This document shows, piece after piece, positions 44,293 through 54,912 of a DNA stretch of 64,000 bases. The position numbers and the translations under genes were made by a program. The notes below the pieces were generated by a model. It did no database searches. It had not been told where the DNA came from and saw nothing but the letters and a program-made list of their open reading frames with translations. The first letter of the stretch is position 1, and each line of letters starts with the position of its first letter. Source of the DNA: Polaromonas sp. (GTDB lineage Bacteria; Pseudomonadota; Gammaproteobacteria; Burkholderiales; Burkholderiaceae_C); NCBI RefSeq assembly GCF_029945925.1, contig NZ_JAQSDN010000001.1, positions 1 through 64,000 on the forward strand, read 5' to 3'.

Positions 44293-45189
44293 TCAGGCCT
44301 TGGCGACTTCGTGGTTGGCCATCAACTCCAGAGCGCGCACCAGGGCCGAGTGGTCCAGGTCCTGCATGCCGTTGGCGCTGCAGACCTGCATCAGTTGCGC
44401 GGCACCGGCGGTTTGCGGCAGCGCCACGCCCAGCGTGCGCGCACCGCTAAGTGCCAGACCCAGGTCTTTCTGGTGCAGGCCGATGCGAAAGCCCGGGTTG
44501 AAAGTGCGTTTGATCATGCGTTCGCCGTGCACTTCCAGAATGCGTGACGAAGCAAAACCGCCCATCAGCGCCTGGCGCACCTTGGCCGGGTCGGCGCCGG
44601 CCTTGCTGGCAAACAGCAGGGCTTCGCCGACGGCGGCAATGTTGAGCGCGACGATGATCTGGTTGGCCACCTTGCAGGTCTGGCCGTCGCCATTGCCGCC
44701 GACCAGCGTGATGTTTTTGCCCATGAGCTCGAACAGCGGCTTGACGCGTTCAAACGCCGCGTCGGGCCCGCCGACCATGATGGTCAGGCTGGCGGCCTTG
44801 GCGCCGACTTCGCCGCCAGAGACCGGCGCGTCGAGGTAGTCAGCGCCCAAGGCGTTGATCTTCGCCGCGAACTCCTTGGTGTCCATGGGCGAGATGGAAC
44901 TCATGTCGACGACCGTCTTGCCTTTTCCCTTGCTCTTCAGGCCGGCGGCCACGCCCTTGTCGCCGAACAGCACCTTCTGCACATCGGGCGTGTCGGGCAG
45001 CATCATGAAAATGATGTCGGCCTTCTCGGCGACTTCCTGCGCCGAGGCGCAAGCCACGGCCTGGTCGGTCAATAGCTCGGCGGGCACCTTGCTGCGGGTG
45101 GCCAGGAAGACCTCGTGACCGACCTTGATGAGGTGTGCGGCCATGGGTGCGCCCATGATGCCCAGACCGATAAAACCCAGCTTGCTCAT
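44293..45189 (-). CDS. garR: 2-hydroxy-3-oxopropionate (tartronate semialdehyde) reductase
   Basis: A 298-residue beta-hydroxyacid dehydrogenase that reduces tartronate semialdehyde to D-glycerate. The Rossmann motif is GFIGLGIMGAPMAAHLIK (residues 5-22), the substrate-binding signature is DAPVSGGEVGAKAASLTIMVGG, and the catalytic lysine lies in GQTCKVANQIIVALN. The gene follows the HpaI-type aldolase whose product it would use, which supports the assignment over other hydroxyisobutyrate dehydrogenases. Confidence 0.92.
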   Translation of the reverse strand: MSKLGFIGLGIMGAPMAAHLIKVGHEVFLATRSKVPAELLTDQAVACASAQEVAEKADIIFMMLPDTPDVQKVLFGDKGVAAGLKSKGKGKTVVDMSSISPMDTKEFAAKINALGADYLDAPVSGGEVGAKAASLTIMVGGPDAAFERVKPLFELMGKNITLVGGNGDGQTCKVANQIIVALNIAAVGEALLFASKAGADPAKVRQALMGGFASSRILEVHGERMIKRTFNPGFRIGLHQKDLGLALSGARTLGVALPQTAGAAQLMQVCSANGMQDLDHSALVRALELMANHEVAKA

Positions 45190-45258
45190 TTCAAATACTC
45201 CAGTTGTTCGTTAAAAATAATCTGCGTATCCATGGCCACTCATGTGAAAAAGCGGGGC

Positions 45259-45288
45259 ATGGATCCCGGATCGAGTCCGGGATGACAG
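45259..45288. repeat. ATCCCGGA palindromic repeat, copy B
   Basis: ATCCCGGA (45263-45270) and TCCGGGAT (45276-45283) with loop TCGAG, followed by GACAG. It lies between garL and garR inside the operon. Copy A is at 41400-41430. Confidence 0.77.
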
Positions 45289-45294
45289 ACAAAA

Positions 45295-46077
45295 CTAGTC
45301 GGCGTACTTGTCGCGCAAAGCCTGCGTTGCCGAGCGGAACACACCCAGGTCGCTGCCAACGGCCACAAAGGTGGCGCCCATGGCCATGTAGCGGCGTGCA
45401 TCGGCTTCCACCGGCGCGAGGATGCCGGTGGGTTTGCCGCAGGCTTTCGCATCGGCAAACACCGCGGAAATGGCGGCCTGCACCTCGGGGTGGCCGGCGT
45501 TGCCGAGGTGGCCCAGGCCGGCAGCCAGGTCGGAAGGCCCGACAAAAATGCAGTCCACGCCGTCGAGCGCCGCAATGTCGCGCGCTGCCGCCACGCCGGC
45601 GCGGCTTTCGATCTGCACCATCACGCAGATGTGTTCGTTGATCGACTTGAAGTAGTCGGGCACGGTGCCGTAGCGGTTGCTGCGCTGGGACACCGACACG
45701 CCGCGTATGCCCTGGGGCGGGTAACGCGTGGCGGACACCGCGCGCCTGGCCTCGTCCACACTTTCAACAAAAGGCACGAGGAAGTTGTAGAAGCCGGCGT
45801 CGAGCAGGCGCTTGATCTCGACCTCGTTGTTGGACGACGGTCGCACCACGGGCGCGCTGGGGCTGTCTTTCAGCGCCATCAGTTGCGGGATGAAGGTGGC
45901 GACATCGTTGGGCGAGTGTTCGCCGTCAAGCAGTATCCAGTCGAAGCCGGCCACGCCCAGCACCTCGGTGGTGATGGCACTGGACAGCGAGGACCAGCAG
46001 CCGATCAGCTTCTTGCCGGCCCGCAGATCGCGCTTGAAGCTGTTGGGAAAGGACTGATAGGGAATAACTTGTGTCAT
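45295..46077 (-). CDS. garL: 2-dehydro-3-deoxyglucarate aldolase (HpcH/HpaI family)
   Basis: A 260-residue class II aldolase that splits 5-keto-4-deoxy-glucarate into pyruvate and tartronate semialdehyde. Features are [50 protein letters not shown] and the metal and pyruvate segment [36 protein letters not shown]. Flanked by garD and garR, so the three enzymes form one linear route. Confidence 0.92.
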   Translation of the reverse strand: MTQVIPYQSFPNSFKRDLRAGKKLIGCWSSLSSAITTEVLGVAGFDWILLDGEHSPNDVATFIPQLMALKDSPSAPVVRPSSNNEVEIKRLLDAGFYNFLVPFVESVDEARRAVSATRYPPQGIRGVSVSQRSNRYGTVPDYFKSINEHICVMVQIESRAGVAAARDIAALDGVDCIFVGPSDLAAGLGHLGNAGHPEVQAAISAVFADAKACGKPTGILAPVEADARRYMAMGATFVAVGSDLGVFRSATQALRDKYAD

Positions 46078-46131
46078 GAGGAGTTGGCTTTTGAATGAGT
46101 TGGGGTACGGGGCGGTACAGGGGTATGAGAA

Positions 46132-47715
46132 TCAGGTCACCGGCGCCGGGTTGAACAGCACCAGCGCGTTGTGCAGCTTCCAGTGTTCGGCCCAGGTTTT
46201 CTTGCGGCCGCTGGCGACGTCGAGCATCAGGTGAAACAGCTCCCAGCCGACGTCTTCGATGCTGGCCTGCCCGTCGGCGATGCGGCCGGCGTTGATGTCC
46301 ATCAGGTCGTGCCAGCGCCTGGCCAGATCACTGCGCGTGGCGACCTTGATCACCGGACACTCGGCCAGGCCGTAAGGCGTGCCGCGGCCGGTGGTGAACA
46401 CATGCAGGTTCATGCCGGCGGCGAGCTGCAGCGTGCCGCAGATGAAGTCGCTGGCCGGAGTGGCCGCGTAGATCAAACCCTTTTGTTTGAGCTTTTCGCC
46501 GGGCGCCAGCACGCCGCTGATGGGCGCGCTGCCCGACTTGACGATGGAGCCCATGGCCTTTTCGACAATGTTGGAGAGCCCGCCCTTCTTGTTGCCGGGC
46601 GTGGTGTTGGCACTGCGGTCCACCTGGCCTTTTTGCAGGTAGGCGTCGTACCAGGCCATCTCGCGGATCATCGCTTCGGCAACTTCCGGTGTGCTGGCGC
46701 GTGAGGTCAGCTGGTCTATGCCGTCGCGCACCTCGGTGGTTTCGGAAAACATCACCGTGGCACCGGCACGCACCAGCAGGTCGGTGCAAAAGCCTACTGC
46801 CGGATTCGCAGTGACGCCGGAAAACGCGTCGCTGCCGCCGCACTGCACACCGACCACCAGTTCGCTGGCGGGCACGGTCTCGCGGCGGCGCGTATTGAGC
46901 TTTTCCAGGTGCAGCAGCGCGGCCTGCATGATGGAATCAATCATGGACATGAAGCCCACATGGTTCTCGGACTGCAGGCAGACCACGTCGAGCTGCGCTT
47001 CGGCGCTGAGACCGACGTCGGCGACACTGCGTTCATCTACGATCTGTATCGTGCCGGGCGGCAGCAGACGCTCGGGCTGCAGCTTCTCGCAGCCCAGGCT
47101 CACCACCATCACCTCGCCGCCGAAGTTGGGATTCAGGCTGATGTTGCGCAGCGTACGTATCGGGATGATGGCGTCGGGTGCGTCGATGGCGACACCGCAG
47201 CCGTAGGTATGCTCCAGGCCCACCACGTCATCGACGTTGGGGAATTTCGGCAGCAGCTCGGCCTTGATGCGTTGGACCGCAAACTCGACCACGCCGGCCA
47301 CACACTGCACCGTGGTGGTAATGGCCAGGATGTTGCGGGTGCCGACGGAGCCGTCGGCATTGCGGAAACCCTCGAAGGTGTAGCCTTCCAGCGGCGCCGG
47401 TGCCGGCGGCTTCACGGTAGCCATCGGCAGGCCTTCGAGCCCGCGCGCCGCCGGCATCTCAAGCAGGCGCTCGTGCACCCAGCTGCCGGCTGGAATGTCC
47501 TTGAGCGCAAAGCCGATGGACACCTTGTAACGCAGCACTGCACTGCCCTGCGGCAGATCGACCAGCGCCACCTTGTGGCCTTGCGGCACCTTTTCACGCA
47601 ACACCAGGCCGTCGGCAAAGGTGGCGCCCGGGCCCAGGCCGCCGTCGTTGGCGACGATGGCCACGTTGTCGTCCGCGTGCATGCGGATGTAGAGGGGCGC
47701 GCGGGCGGAAGCCAT
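46132..47715 (-). CDS. garD: Galactarate dehydratase
   Basis: A 527-residue UxaA/GarD-family dehydratase that converts galactarate (meso-galactaric acid) to 5-keto-4-deoxy-glucarate. The N-terminal SAF-like domain ([22 protein letters not shown]) is followed by the large UxaA domain ([64 protein letters not shown]). A GTG three codons upstream is an alternative start. It lies 11 bp after the TRAP permease gene, so uptake and dehydration are co-expressed. Altronate dehydratase is the main alternative, less likely with garL/garR next door. Confidence 0.9.
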   Translation of the reverse strand: MASARAPLYIRMHADDNVAIVANDGGLGPGATFADGLVLREKVPQGHKVALVDLPQGSAVLRYKVSIGFALKDIPAGSWVHERLLEMPAARGLEGLPMATVKPPAPAPLEGYTFEGFRNADGSVGTRNILAITTTVQCVAGVVEFAVQRIKAELLPKFPNVDDVVGLEHTYGCGVAIDAPDAIIPIRTLRNISLNPNFGGEVMVVSLGCEKLQPERLLPPGTIQIVDERSVADVGLSAEAQLDVVCLQSENHVGFMSMIDSIMQAALLHLEKLNTRRRETVPASELVVGVQCGGSDAFSGVTANPAVGFCTDLLVRAGATVMFSETTEVRDGIDQLTSRASTPEVAEAMIREMAWYDAYLQKGQVDRSANTTPGNKKGGLSNIVEKAMGSIVKSGSAPISGVLAPGEKLKQKGLIYAATPASDFICGTLQLAAGMNLHVFTTGRGTPYGLAECPVIKVATRSDLARRWHDLMDINAGRIADGQASIEDVGWELFHLMLDVASGRKKTWAEHWKLHNALVLFNPAPVT

Positions 47716-47725
47716 GTCGCTCACT

Positions 47726-49009
47726 TCAGACGCCCACCAGGCGCGGCAGCCACAGCGACAGCGCAGGCACGTAGGTCACGATGCCCAGCACCACCACCAG
47801 CAGCGCAAAAAACGGCATCAGCGCACGCACGACTTTTTCGATGGGCAGCTTGCCCACGGCGCTGCCGACAAACAAAACGGTGCCCACCGGCGGCGTGATC
47901 AGGCCGATGCCGAGGTTGACGATCATGATCATGCCGAAATGGACCGGGTCCACGCCCACGGCCGTCACCACCGGCAGCAGGATGGGCGTGAGGATCAGGA
48001 TCAGCGCCGCCATGTCCATCAGCGTGCCCAGCACCAGCAGCATGAAGTTGATCGCCAGCAGGATCAGGTAACGGTTGTCGGTCATCGAGGTCAGCAAGGC
48101 GGTGACCTTCAGCGGGATCTGCATCAGGGTCATGATGTAGCCGAAGGCCGCCGCGAAGCCGATCAGGATCATCACGATGGACACGGTCTTGACCGTGCGG
48201 TGCAGCAGCCTGGGCAGGTCGTTCCACTTGTAGTCGCGGTAGATGAACATGGTCACAAAAAACGCCCAGAGCACCGCGATCGAGGCCGACTCGGTAGCCG
48301 TGAACACGCCCGAAAGAATGCCGCCCAGGATGATGACCATGGTCATCAGGCCCCACAGGGCGTCGGCGCAGATGCGCAGCGCCTGCTTCAGCGGAATCGC
48401 ATGCCCCTTGGGGAAATTGCGCTTGCGCGCGATGTAGAGGCAGTAAACCGCCAGCGTCAGGCCCAGCAGCAGGCCCGGCAACACGCCAGCCATGAACAGC
48501 GCGGCCACGGAGATGGAGCCGCCGGCAGCCATGGAATAAATGACCGCGTTGTGGCTGGGCGGAATCAGCGTCGCCTGGATGGAGCCGCTGACCGTCAGCG
48601 CGGTCGAGAAGTCGCGCGGATACCCCTTCTTGACCATCTCGGGAATCATCACCGAGCCGATGGACGCCGTGTCGGCGACCGACGAGCCGGAGATGGCCCC
48701 AAAAAAGGTGGACGCCAGGATGTTGACCAGCGACAGCCCGCCGCGCACAAACCCCACCAGCACGCTGGCAAAGGCCACCAGGCGGCGCGACATGCCGCCC
48801 TCGGCCATGATGGCGCCGGCCAGCACAAAAAACGGGATGGCCAGTAGCGAGAACTTGTTGACGCCGCTGGCGATCTGGATCATGACCGCGTCCAGCGGCA
48901 GTTCTATCCACACCGCGCCGATCAGGGCCGCCAGGCCCAGCGAATAGGCGACCGGCATGCCGATCAGGATCAACACCATGAAACTTCCGAGCAAAACGAG
49001 CGCGTCCAT
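47726..49009 (-). CDS. TRAP transporter large permease (DctM type)
   Basis: A 427-residue membrane protein with about twelve hydrophobic segments. Typical features are [74 protein letters not shown] and the C-terminal [16 protein letters not shown]. It forms the sodium-driven pathway of a TRAP carrier with the small subunit just upstream (2 bp) and the binding protein beyond. Probable cargo: galacturonate, glucuronate or galactarate. Confidence 0.93.
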   Translation of the reverse strand: MDALVLLGSFMVLILIGMPVAYSLGLAALIGAVWIELPLDAVMIQIASGVNKFSLLAIPFFVLAGAIMAEGGMSRRLVAFASVLVGFVRGGLSLVNILASTFFGAISGSSVADTASIGSVMIPEMVKKGYPRDFSTALTVSGSIQATLIPPSHNAVIYSMAAGGSISVAALFMAGVLPGLLLGLTLAVYCLYIARKRNFPKGHAIPLKQALRICADALWGLMTMVIILGGILSGVFTATESASIAVLWAFFVTMFIYRDYKWNDLPRLLHRTVKTVSIVMILIGFAAAFGYIMTLMQIPLKVTALLTSMTDNRYLILLAINFMLLVLGTLMDMAALILILTPILLPVVTAVGVDPVHFGMIMIVNLGIGLITPPVGTVLFVGSAVGKLPIEKVVRALMPFFALLVVVLGIVTYVPALSLWLPRLVGV

Positions 49010-49011
49010 GA

Positions 49012-49542
49012 TCAGGCCTCCGCCGCAGCGTCATCCACCTGGTGGTCAAAGCGCACCACGGCACGCCCGTGCTGGGCGCCGAGAAACAGTTTCTCGAGCA
49101 CAAACACCAGCGTGCACAGGCCACCCAGCGGCAGCGGTGCGTAGGTCAGACCCACGGGAATCGACGGGATCGCCGCCAGGGACTGGCTCATGGTTTCCAT
49201 CGACAGCTTGAAGCCCCAGACGATCATGAAGAGGCTGGCGATGATCATCAGCAGATCGACCACGATCGAAAAAACCTTCTGCAGCGGCGGCGGCAGGCGG
49301 TCGGTGACCATGCCGACGGCAATGTGGGCGCCAGCGCGGTAACCCGCTGCCGCGCCGATGAAGGTGAACACCACCATCAGCAAGATGGCAATCGGCTCGG
49401 GCCACTGCGCGCCATAACCGAGCACATAGCGGGCAAACACGCCCACCGGAATGATGAGGCTCATGGCCACGATGGACAGGCCGGCGACCCAGATGCAGGC
49501 CAGGTACAGCCCGTCGATGGCGCGTTGAAGGGTGTAGATCAT
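49012..49542 (-). CDS. TRAP transporter small permease (DctQ type)
   Basis: A 176-residue protein with four membrane helices: GLYLACIWVAGLSIVAMSLI, PIAILLMVVFTFIGAAAGYRAGAHIAVG, VDLLMIIASLFMIVWGF and a last one near GLTYAPLPLGGLCTLVFVLEKL. The pattern fits DctQ subunits, which assemble with DctM. It is encoded between the binding protein and the large permease. Confidence 0.9.
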   Translation of the reverse strand: MIYTLQRAIDGLYLACIWVAGLSIVAMSLIIPVGVFARYVLGYGAQWPEPIAILLMVVFTFIGAAAGYRAGAHIAVGMVTDRLPPPLQKVFSIVVDLLMIIASLFMIVWGFKLSMETMSQSLAAIPSIPVGLTYAPLPLGGLCTLVFVLEKLFLGAQHGRAVVRFDHQVDDAAAEA

Positions 49543-49683
49543 GTTTGTTGTCTCATGCCCGCAGGTCGGTCCTTGGGTGGACCGGCCTGCGCGCCTTGTT
49601 CATGACGCTGCCGCGGCAGCGCCGGGGGGATGCAGCACACCGGCTCGCGCCGGCTACTGCCTCCTGCTTCGTCCTTCTGCTTT

Positions 49684-50667
49684 TTACTTGACGTCCGCGA
49701 TACGCTTCATCAGGTCGGCGTATGGAGCGCCGTACTTGGCACGCACCGGTGCGGTGGCGTCAAAAAACAGCTTCTGGTCCACCTCGGTGAACTGCACGCC
49801 GGCGGCCTTGAGCTTGGCCGTGTAGTCAGCGACGCTCTTGTCCCACAGCGCGCGCTGCTCGAATTGCGCTTCGCGGCCGAACTTCTTGACCAGCGCCTGC
49901 TCGTCCTTGCTCAGCTTGTCCCAGGTCACCCTGGACATCACCAGCATTTCGGGAATGATCAGGTGGTTGGTCTGGGCGTAGTACTTGGTGCCGGTGGTGT
50001 AGTGGTTGGAGGTGAACAGGCTGGGCGGGTTGTTCTCGGCACCGTCGATGACACCGGTCTGCAGCGCGCTGAAGACCTCGCCATAGCCCATGGAAATGCC
50101 GTTGCCGCCCATGGCGTTCATGGTGTCGACAAACAGCGGGTTGCCCATCATGCGGACTTTCACGCCCTTGAGGTCGGCCGGGGTCTTGACCGGCTTCTTG
50201 GTGTACAGGTGGCGCGAGCCGCCGTCCATCCAAGCCAGCGCCACCATGCGTGTCGGACCGTTGGACACCTTGTCGAGGATTTCCTGGCCAATGGGGCCAT
50301 CAATCACGGCGCGCATGTGGGCCTCGTTGCGGAACACGAAGGGCATGTTGAAAACATTGACGTCCGGAACCACGGCCCCGACAGGGCCCAGCGATGTGCG
50401 CAGGATGTTGATGGCGCCGATCTGCGTCTGCTCGATCATGGTTTTTTCGTCGCCCAGCACGCTGCCGGGGTACATCTGCATCTTGAACTTGCCCTTGGTG
50501 GCCGCTTCAAGCTTCTTGCCCAGGCTTTCAGTGGCGACCACGGTCGGGTAGCCCGGCGGGTGCACGTCGGCGGCCTTGAGGATGGTTTGCGCCTGCGCGG
50601 CCAGCGGCAAGGCGAACGTGGCAGCGGCCAGTGCCGCCGAGGCGATGAGTTGTCTGCGGAAAGTCAT
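49684..50667 (-). CDS. TRAP transporter substrate-binding protein (DctP type)
   Basis: A 327-residue periplasmic receptor. The ATG at 50667 gives a Sec signal (MTFRRQLIASAALAAATFAL, cleavage near AQA) followed by TILKAADVHPPGYPTVVATESLGKKLE. The ligand-carboxylate-binding segment LKGVKVRMMGNPLFVDTMNAMGGNGISMGYGEVFSALQTGVIDGAENNPPS includes the conserved Arg. Gene order with Udh, lactonase and GarD suggests a uronate receptor. Confidence 0.92.
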   Translation of the reverse strand: MTFRRQLIASAALAAATFALPLAAQAQTILKAADVHPPGYPTVVATESLGKKLEAATKGKFKMQMYPGSVLGDEKTMIEQTQIGAINILRTSLGPVGAVVPDVNVFNMPFVFRNEAHMRAVIDGPIGQEILDKVSNGPTRMVALAWMDGGSRHLYTKKPVKTPADLKGVKVRMMGNPLFVDTMNAMGGNGISMGYGEVFSALQTGVIDGAENNPPSLFTSNHYTTGTKYYAQTNHLIIPEMLVMSRVTWDKLSKDEQALVKKFGREAQFEQRALWDKSVADYTAKLKAAGVQFTEVDQKLFFDATAPVRAKYGAPYADLMKRIADVK

Positions 50668-50693
50668 GGTTGTCTCCTTGTAGGAATGGTTAT

Positions 50694-51605
50694 TCATGAA
50701 TGACGGAAGGGAACAGGGGAAAACAGCGGCTCGGCCAGGCCCCGCACACCGGGGCGCAGGGCGAACAGGCCACCGGCCAGCGGCTGGTCGGACAGGTCAA
50801 CGCCGTGTGGGCGTATCGATGTGACGAACAGGGTGTCCATCCCGGCGCCGCCGAAGGCGCACATGGCGGGCTTCCTGACGGGCACGGCCAGCGAGCGGTC
50901 CAGCCTGCCTTCGGGCGTGAAGCGGTGGATCAGCCCGGCATCGTTGCCGCAGATCCAGTAGCAACCGTCTTCATCCACAGCGGCGCCGTCGGGCCGGCCC
51001 GGCAAGGGGTTCATGTCGACAAAGGGCCGGCGCCGCGAGGGGGTGCCCGTCGCGGTGTCGTAGTCGAAGGCCCAGATCATCTGCACCGAGGGATGGGAGT
51101 CCGAGAGGTACATGGTGCGGCCATCGGGACTGAAGGCCAGGCCGTTGGGCGTGATGAAGCCGCTCAGGCGCTCTTTCAGTCCGCTCTCTTTTTCATAGCT
51201 GTAGACGCAGCCAGTACGGGCGCCCAGCGACATATCGCGCATCATGGTGCCGGCCACAAAGCGACCCTGCCGGTCGCAGCGGCCGTCGTTGAAACGCATG
51301 CCGTCCTGTTCATGCCGGACCTCGGCCAGGCGTTTGGACTCAAGCCGGCCGTCCTCATGCAGGCGCAATTCGAACACCCCGGTTTCCAGGCCCGCCACCC
51401 AATGCGCGGCGGGGCCACAGGAGGCGATGCAGGCCAGCATTTCGGGCGCCAGCCAGGTCGTGACCTGGCTGGTCGCGGCCTGCCAGCGGCAGAGCTGGCG
51501 CGCCGGGATGTCCACCCAGTACAGCGCCTGTGCAGCCACGTGCCAGACCGGGCTCTCGCCGGTTGCATTGCGGCAGTCCACCAGGAGCTCGGCGCCGGTG
51601 TTCAT
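50694..51605 (-). CDS. SMP-30/gluconolactonase family lactonase
   Basis: A 303-residue six-bladed propeller lactonase. Metal-site motifs are GESPVW (Glu near residue 15), GMRFNDGRCDRQGRFVAGTM, ITPNGLAFSPDGRTMYLSDS and NPLPGRPDGAAVDEDGCYW. In this operon it would open the aldarolactone made by uronate dehydrogenase. The start at 51605 lies 4 bp after the udh stop. The frame remains open upstream but opposite a well-supported gene. Confidence 0.9.
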   Translation of the reverse strand: MNTGAELLVDCRNATGESPVWHVAAQALYWVDIPARQLCRWQAATSQVTTWLAPEMLACIASCGPAAHWVAGLETGVFELRLHEDGRLESKRLAEVRHEQDGMRFNDGRCDRQGRFVAGTMMRDMSLGARTGCVYSYEKESGLKERLSGFITPNGLAFSPDGRTMYLSDSHPSVQMIWAFDYDTATGTPSRRRPFVDMNPLPGRPDGAAVDEDGCYWICGNDAGLIHRFTPEGRLDRSLAVPVRKPAMCAFGGAGMDTLFVTSIRPHGVDLSDQPLAGGLFALRPGVRGLAEPLFSPVPFRHS

Positions 51606-51609
51606 GGCA

Positions 51610-52419
51610 TCAATCGGCAAACGGGCCGGCTTTGACAAATCCGCCGCCCTGAAACTGCACCGCCGGGTCGCTGAGGTCGGGCGCCGGGGTGCGGGCATAG
51701 ACCGCCTCGCGGAAGATGTCCGAGCTGTCCTGCGGCGCATAACCGATGTGGCGGGCGCGGCTGTTGTCCCACCAGGTGACGGCGTTGTCGGACATGCCGA
51801 AGACAATGCTGTGCCCCAGCACCGGGGTGGTCAGGCAGGCGGTGATCAGGCGGTGCAGGTCGTCAAAACTCAGCCAGGTGGCCAGCATGCGCCGGTCTTT
51901 CGGCTCGGGAAAGGAGGAGCCAATGCGTACACAGGCGGTTTCAATGCCGTAGCGGTCAAAGTAAAAACGCGACAGGTTTTCGCCAAAAGCCTTGCTGACA
52001 CCATAAAGGCCGTCCGGGCGGGCGGGCGCATCGGAATGGATGGTTTCGCTCTGGCGGTAAAAACCGGTGACGTGGTTGGAACTGGCAAACACCACGCGTT
52101 TGACGCCGTGTTTGCGCGCCGCTTCATACAGGTTGTACAGGCCCAGGATGTTGGCCTGCAGGATGGGACCAAACGGCCCTTCGACCGACACGCCGCCCAG
52201 GTGCACGATGGCCTGCACGCCCTGGACCATGGCGTCGACGGCCGCAGCGTCGGCCAGATCGGCCAGCACCACTTCTTCCCCCGCGCCGGCTGCGCCGAAG
52301 GCGACCCGGTCCGACAGGCGCAGCACGCTGCAGTTGGCTTTCAGGCGACCACGCAGGGCCTGGCCCAGGCCACCGGCGGCGCCGGTCAGCAGCAATTTTT
52401 CGTGAGCCCGGATGGTCAT
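51610..52419 (-). CDS. udh: Uronate dehydrogenase
   Basis: A 269-residue NAD-dependent SDR of the extended class that oxidises galacturonate or glucuronate to the aldarolactone. The cofactor motif is LLLTGAAGGLGQALR (residues 9-23), the catalytic YxxxK is in PDGLYGVSKAFGENLSRFYFDRYGI, and the C-terminal HIGYAPQDSSD is characteristic of bacterial uronate dehydrogenases. The start at 52419 has a normal N-terminus. It is the first gene of the unit and divergent from the GntR gene. Confidence 0.93.
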   Translation of the reverse strand: MTIRAHEKLLLTGAAGGLGQALRGRLKANCSVLRLSDRVAFGAAGAGEEVVLADLADAAAVDAMVQGVQAIVHLGGVSVEGPFGPILQANILGLYNLYEAARKHGVKRVVFASSNHVTGFYRQSETIHSDAPARPDGLYGVSKAFGENLSRFYFDRYGIETACVRIGSSFPEPKDRRMLATWLSFDDLHRLITACLTTPVLGHSIVFGMSDNAVTWWDNSRARHIGYAPQDSSDIFREAVYARTPAPDLSDPAVQFQGGGFVKAGPFAD

Positions 52420-52514
52420 GCTTGTCTCTGGTTGAAAATAGGAGGGTGGCAAACGCTGGACTTTTGCATCAGGTTTGCTAAAGTAGCTTCTATTCAATAA
52501 GATATCAGTTATAC

Positions 52515-52527
52515 GTTGTCTGATGAC
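52515..52527. promoter_or_regulatory. Candidate GntR operator upstream of udh (GTTGTCTGATGAC)
   Basis: GTTGTCTGATGAC lies in the AT-rich 188-bp gap between the divergent udh and GntR genes. It matches GTTGTACGATGAC at 53449-53461, in front of gudD, in 11 of 13 bases. Shared sites before both units suggest one regulator for both. Confidence 0.58.
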
Positions 52528-52607
52528 TAAGAATTTTTAATGAGGCAGCATCCCCTGTCAAGTGTTTTCTGATCCGCTCAAGGCAAACCCCTACCCGAGC
52601 AAACCCG

Positions 52608-53381
52608 ATGGAATCGAACGTAACGGCCACCCCTCTTGACGACGCACCACGTGTGCGCCGCCCTCGCGGCCTGGTCACCGAAATTGTTGAAAGCCTGGCC
52701 GCCAGCATCCGCGCGGGGCAGCTCCAGCCCGGCGACAAGCTGCCCACCGAGGCCGAAATCATGGCCCGTTTCGACGTGAGCCGGACGGTGGTGCGCGAGT
52801 CGATTTCCAAACTGCAGGCCTCCGGTCTGGTGGAGACGCGCCACGGCATCGGCACCTTTGTGATAGAGAACCGCGACGCCGGCAACTTCAGGATTGCGGC
52901 AGCGGACTTTGCCACGGTGGCCGATGTCATTTCGGTGCTGGAGTTGCGCATCAGCCTGGAAACCGAGGCCGCCGGCCTCGCTGCCCAAAGGAGAAGCACG
53001 GAAAACCTCGAAGCCATGGCCACGGCCCTGCGGGCTTTTCAGGACTCGATCCACGCGGACTCCGATGCCGTCCCGCCAGACTTCCAGTTTCACATGGAGG
53101 TGGCCCGCGCCACCGGCAACCGTCACTTTGCGGACCTCATGACCTACCTGGGCACCATGATCATTCCACGCACCCGCGTGAACACGCCACAGAGCGCGCC
53201 CGAAGGCCGCTTGAGTTATTTGCAGCGCGTCAACGGGGAGCATGAAAACATCTACAACGCCATTCGCAGCCAGGATGCCGAAGCCGCCCGGGCGGCCATG
53301 CGCACCCACCTTTCCAACAGCCGGGAGCGGCTGCGCAAGGGCCAGGCCGGCGAGCCAACAAGCCCTTCCGCGGCGAGCTGA
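52608..53381 (+). CDS. GntR/FadR-family regulator of the uronate-aldarate genes
   Basis: A 257-residue GntR regulator. The DNA-binding domain (residues 20-90) has LVTEIVESLAASIRAGQLQP, GDKLPTEAEIMARFDVSRTVVRESISKLQASGLVETRHGIGTFV; the FCD domain follows (LELRISLETEAAGLAAQRRS, FQFHMEVARATGN, VNGEHENIYNAI). It is divergent from udh and just upstream of gudD, so it probably represses both units until a uronate or aldarate is present. Confidence 0.9.
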   Translation: MESNVTATPLDDAPRVRRPRGLVTEIVESLAASIRAGQLQPGDKLPTEAEIMARFDVSRTVVRESISKLQASGLVETRHGIGTFVIENRDAGNFRIAAADFATVADVISVLELRISLETEAAGLAAQRRSTENLEAMATALRAFQDSIHADSDAVPPDFQFHMEVARATGNRHFADLMTYLGTMIIPRTRVNTPQSAPEGRLSYLQRVNGEHENIYNAIRSQDAEAARAAMRTHLSNSRERLRKGQAGEPTSPSAAS

Positions 53382-53448
53382 CCTGCGCTGAGCTGACACG
53401 CCAGCAGGGCCGAATCAGGGAATTCCCCAAGGGAATAAAACCCTTCAT

Positions 53449-53461
53449 GTTGTACGATGAC
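53449..53461. promoter_or_regulatory. Candidate GntR operator upstream of gudD (GTTGTACGATGAC)
   Basis: GTTGTACGATGAC lies 40 bp before the gudD start and just upstream of TGATCTTTAAACCGG. It matches the site at 52515-52527. Confidence 0.58.
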
Positions 53462-53500
53462 TGATCTTTAAACCGGTTCGTTGTCTTACTTCCTGCCTTT

Positions 53501-54859
53501 ATGCCTGACGCCCGTTCCCCTTCCCCGGCAGCTTCGCAAACGCCGCACATCACCCGCCTTCAAGTCATTCCGGTCGCCGGCCATGACAGCATGCTGCTCA
53601 ACCTGAGTGGCGCGCACGGCCCGTTTTTCACGCGTAACCTGCTGCTGCTGACAGACAGCTCGGGCCGCACGGGTGTCGGCGAAGTGCCGGGCGGCGAGAA
53701 AATCCGCAGCACGCTGGAGGACGCCCGTGTACTGGTCGAAGGCCAGCCCCTGGGTCATTGGAACCAGATCCTGAGCAGCCTGCGCACACAATTTGCCGGG
53801 CGCGACAGCGGTGGCCGCGGCAACCAGACCTTTGACCTTCGTGTCGCCATCCACGCCGTGACCGCGGTGGAAAGCGCCCTGCTCGACCTGCTGGGCCAGT
53901 TTCTCGGTGTGCCTGTCGCCGCCCTGCTGGGCGAAGGCCAGCAACGCGACTCCGTCGCCATGCTGGGCTACCTGTTTTACATTGCCGACCGTCGGCAAAC
54001 CGGCCTGGCCTACCGGAGCGAGCCGGATGCTGACGACGACTGGCTGCGGCTGCGCCATGAACCCGCGATGGATGCCCGGGCCGTGGTCCGGCTGGCCGAA
54101 GCAGCACACCAGCGCTACGGCTTCAAGGACTTCAAACTCAAGGGTGGCGTGCTGCGCGGCGAGGAAGAAATCGAGGCCATCATCGCGCTGTCGGAGCGTT
54201 TCCCGCAGGCGCGCATCACGCTGGACCCGAACGGCGGCTGGCTGCTGAAAGACGCGGTTCGTTTGTGCCGCGACCGGCAGCGGGAACTGGCCTACGCCGA
54301 AGACCCATGCGGCGCCGAAGGTGTTTTCTCCGGCCGTGAAGTGATGGCGGAGTTTCGCCGCGCCACCGGCCTGAAAACGGCGACCAACATGGTGGCGACC
54401 GACTGGCGCGAACTCGCGCACGCCGTCACCTTGCAGTCGGTCGACATTCCGCTGGCCGACCCGCACTTCTGGACCATGCAGGGTTCGGTGCGGGTGGCGC
54501 AGATGTGCCAGACCTGGGGCCTGACCTGGGGCTCGCATTCGAACAACCATTTCGACGTGTCGCTGGCCATGTTCACCCACGTGGCGGCGGCGGCACCGGG
54601 CCAGGTCACCGCGATCGACACCCACTGGATCTGGCAGGACGGCCAGCGCCTGACCAAACAGCCTTTGCAGATCGTGGACGGCAGCGTGGCTGTTCCCAAA
54701 GTACCCGGCCTGGGCGTGGAGCTTGACATGGCAGAGGTTGAAAAAGCCCACCAGCTTTACCTGCAGCACGGCCTGGGCGCGCGCGACGACGCCATCGCCA
54801 TGCAGTACCTGCTGCCCAACTGGACCTTCAACGCCAGGATGCCCTGCATGGTCCGGTAA
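53501..54859 (+). CDS. gudD: Glucarate dehydratase
   Basis: A 452-residue enolase-superfamily dehydratase converting glucarate to 5-keto-4-deoxy-glucarate, which then feeds GarL. Active-site residues are K212 and K214 (FKLKGG), D242 and N244 (LDPNGG), E267 (EDPCG), N296 (TNM) and H346 (HSNNHFD); these sit a constant 7 residues after the E. coli GudD positions I recall. The N-terminus has [24 protein letters not shown]. It is followed by a Bug protein 53 bp downstream. Confidence 0.94.
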   Translation: MPDARSPSPAASQTPHITRLQVIPVAGHDSMLLNLSGAHGPFFTRNLLLLTDSSGRTGVGEVPGGEKIRSTLEDARVLVEGQPLGHWNQILSSLRTQFAGRDSGGRGNQTFDLRVAIHAVTAVESALLDLLGQFLGVPVAALLGEGQQRDSVAMLGYLFYIADRRQTGLAYRSEPDADDDWLRLRHEPAMDARAVVRLAEAAHQRYGFKDFKLKGGVLRGEEEIEAIIALSERFPQARITLDPNGGWLLKDAVRLCRDRQRELAYAEDPCGAEGVFSGREVMAEFRRATGLKTATNMVATDWRELAHAVTLQSVDIPLADPHFWTMQGSVRVAQMCQTWGLTWGSHSNNHFDVSLAMFTHVAAAAPGQVTAIDTHWIWQDGQRLTKQPLQIVDGSVAVPKVPGLGVELDMAEVEKAHQLYLQHGLGARDDAIAMQYLLPNWTFNARMPCMVR

Positions 54860-54912
54860 TTCCTGCCCTGTTTTCGCGCCTGATTTTCATCACCACAAGA
54901 AGGAGACAAACC

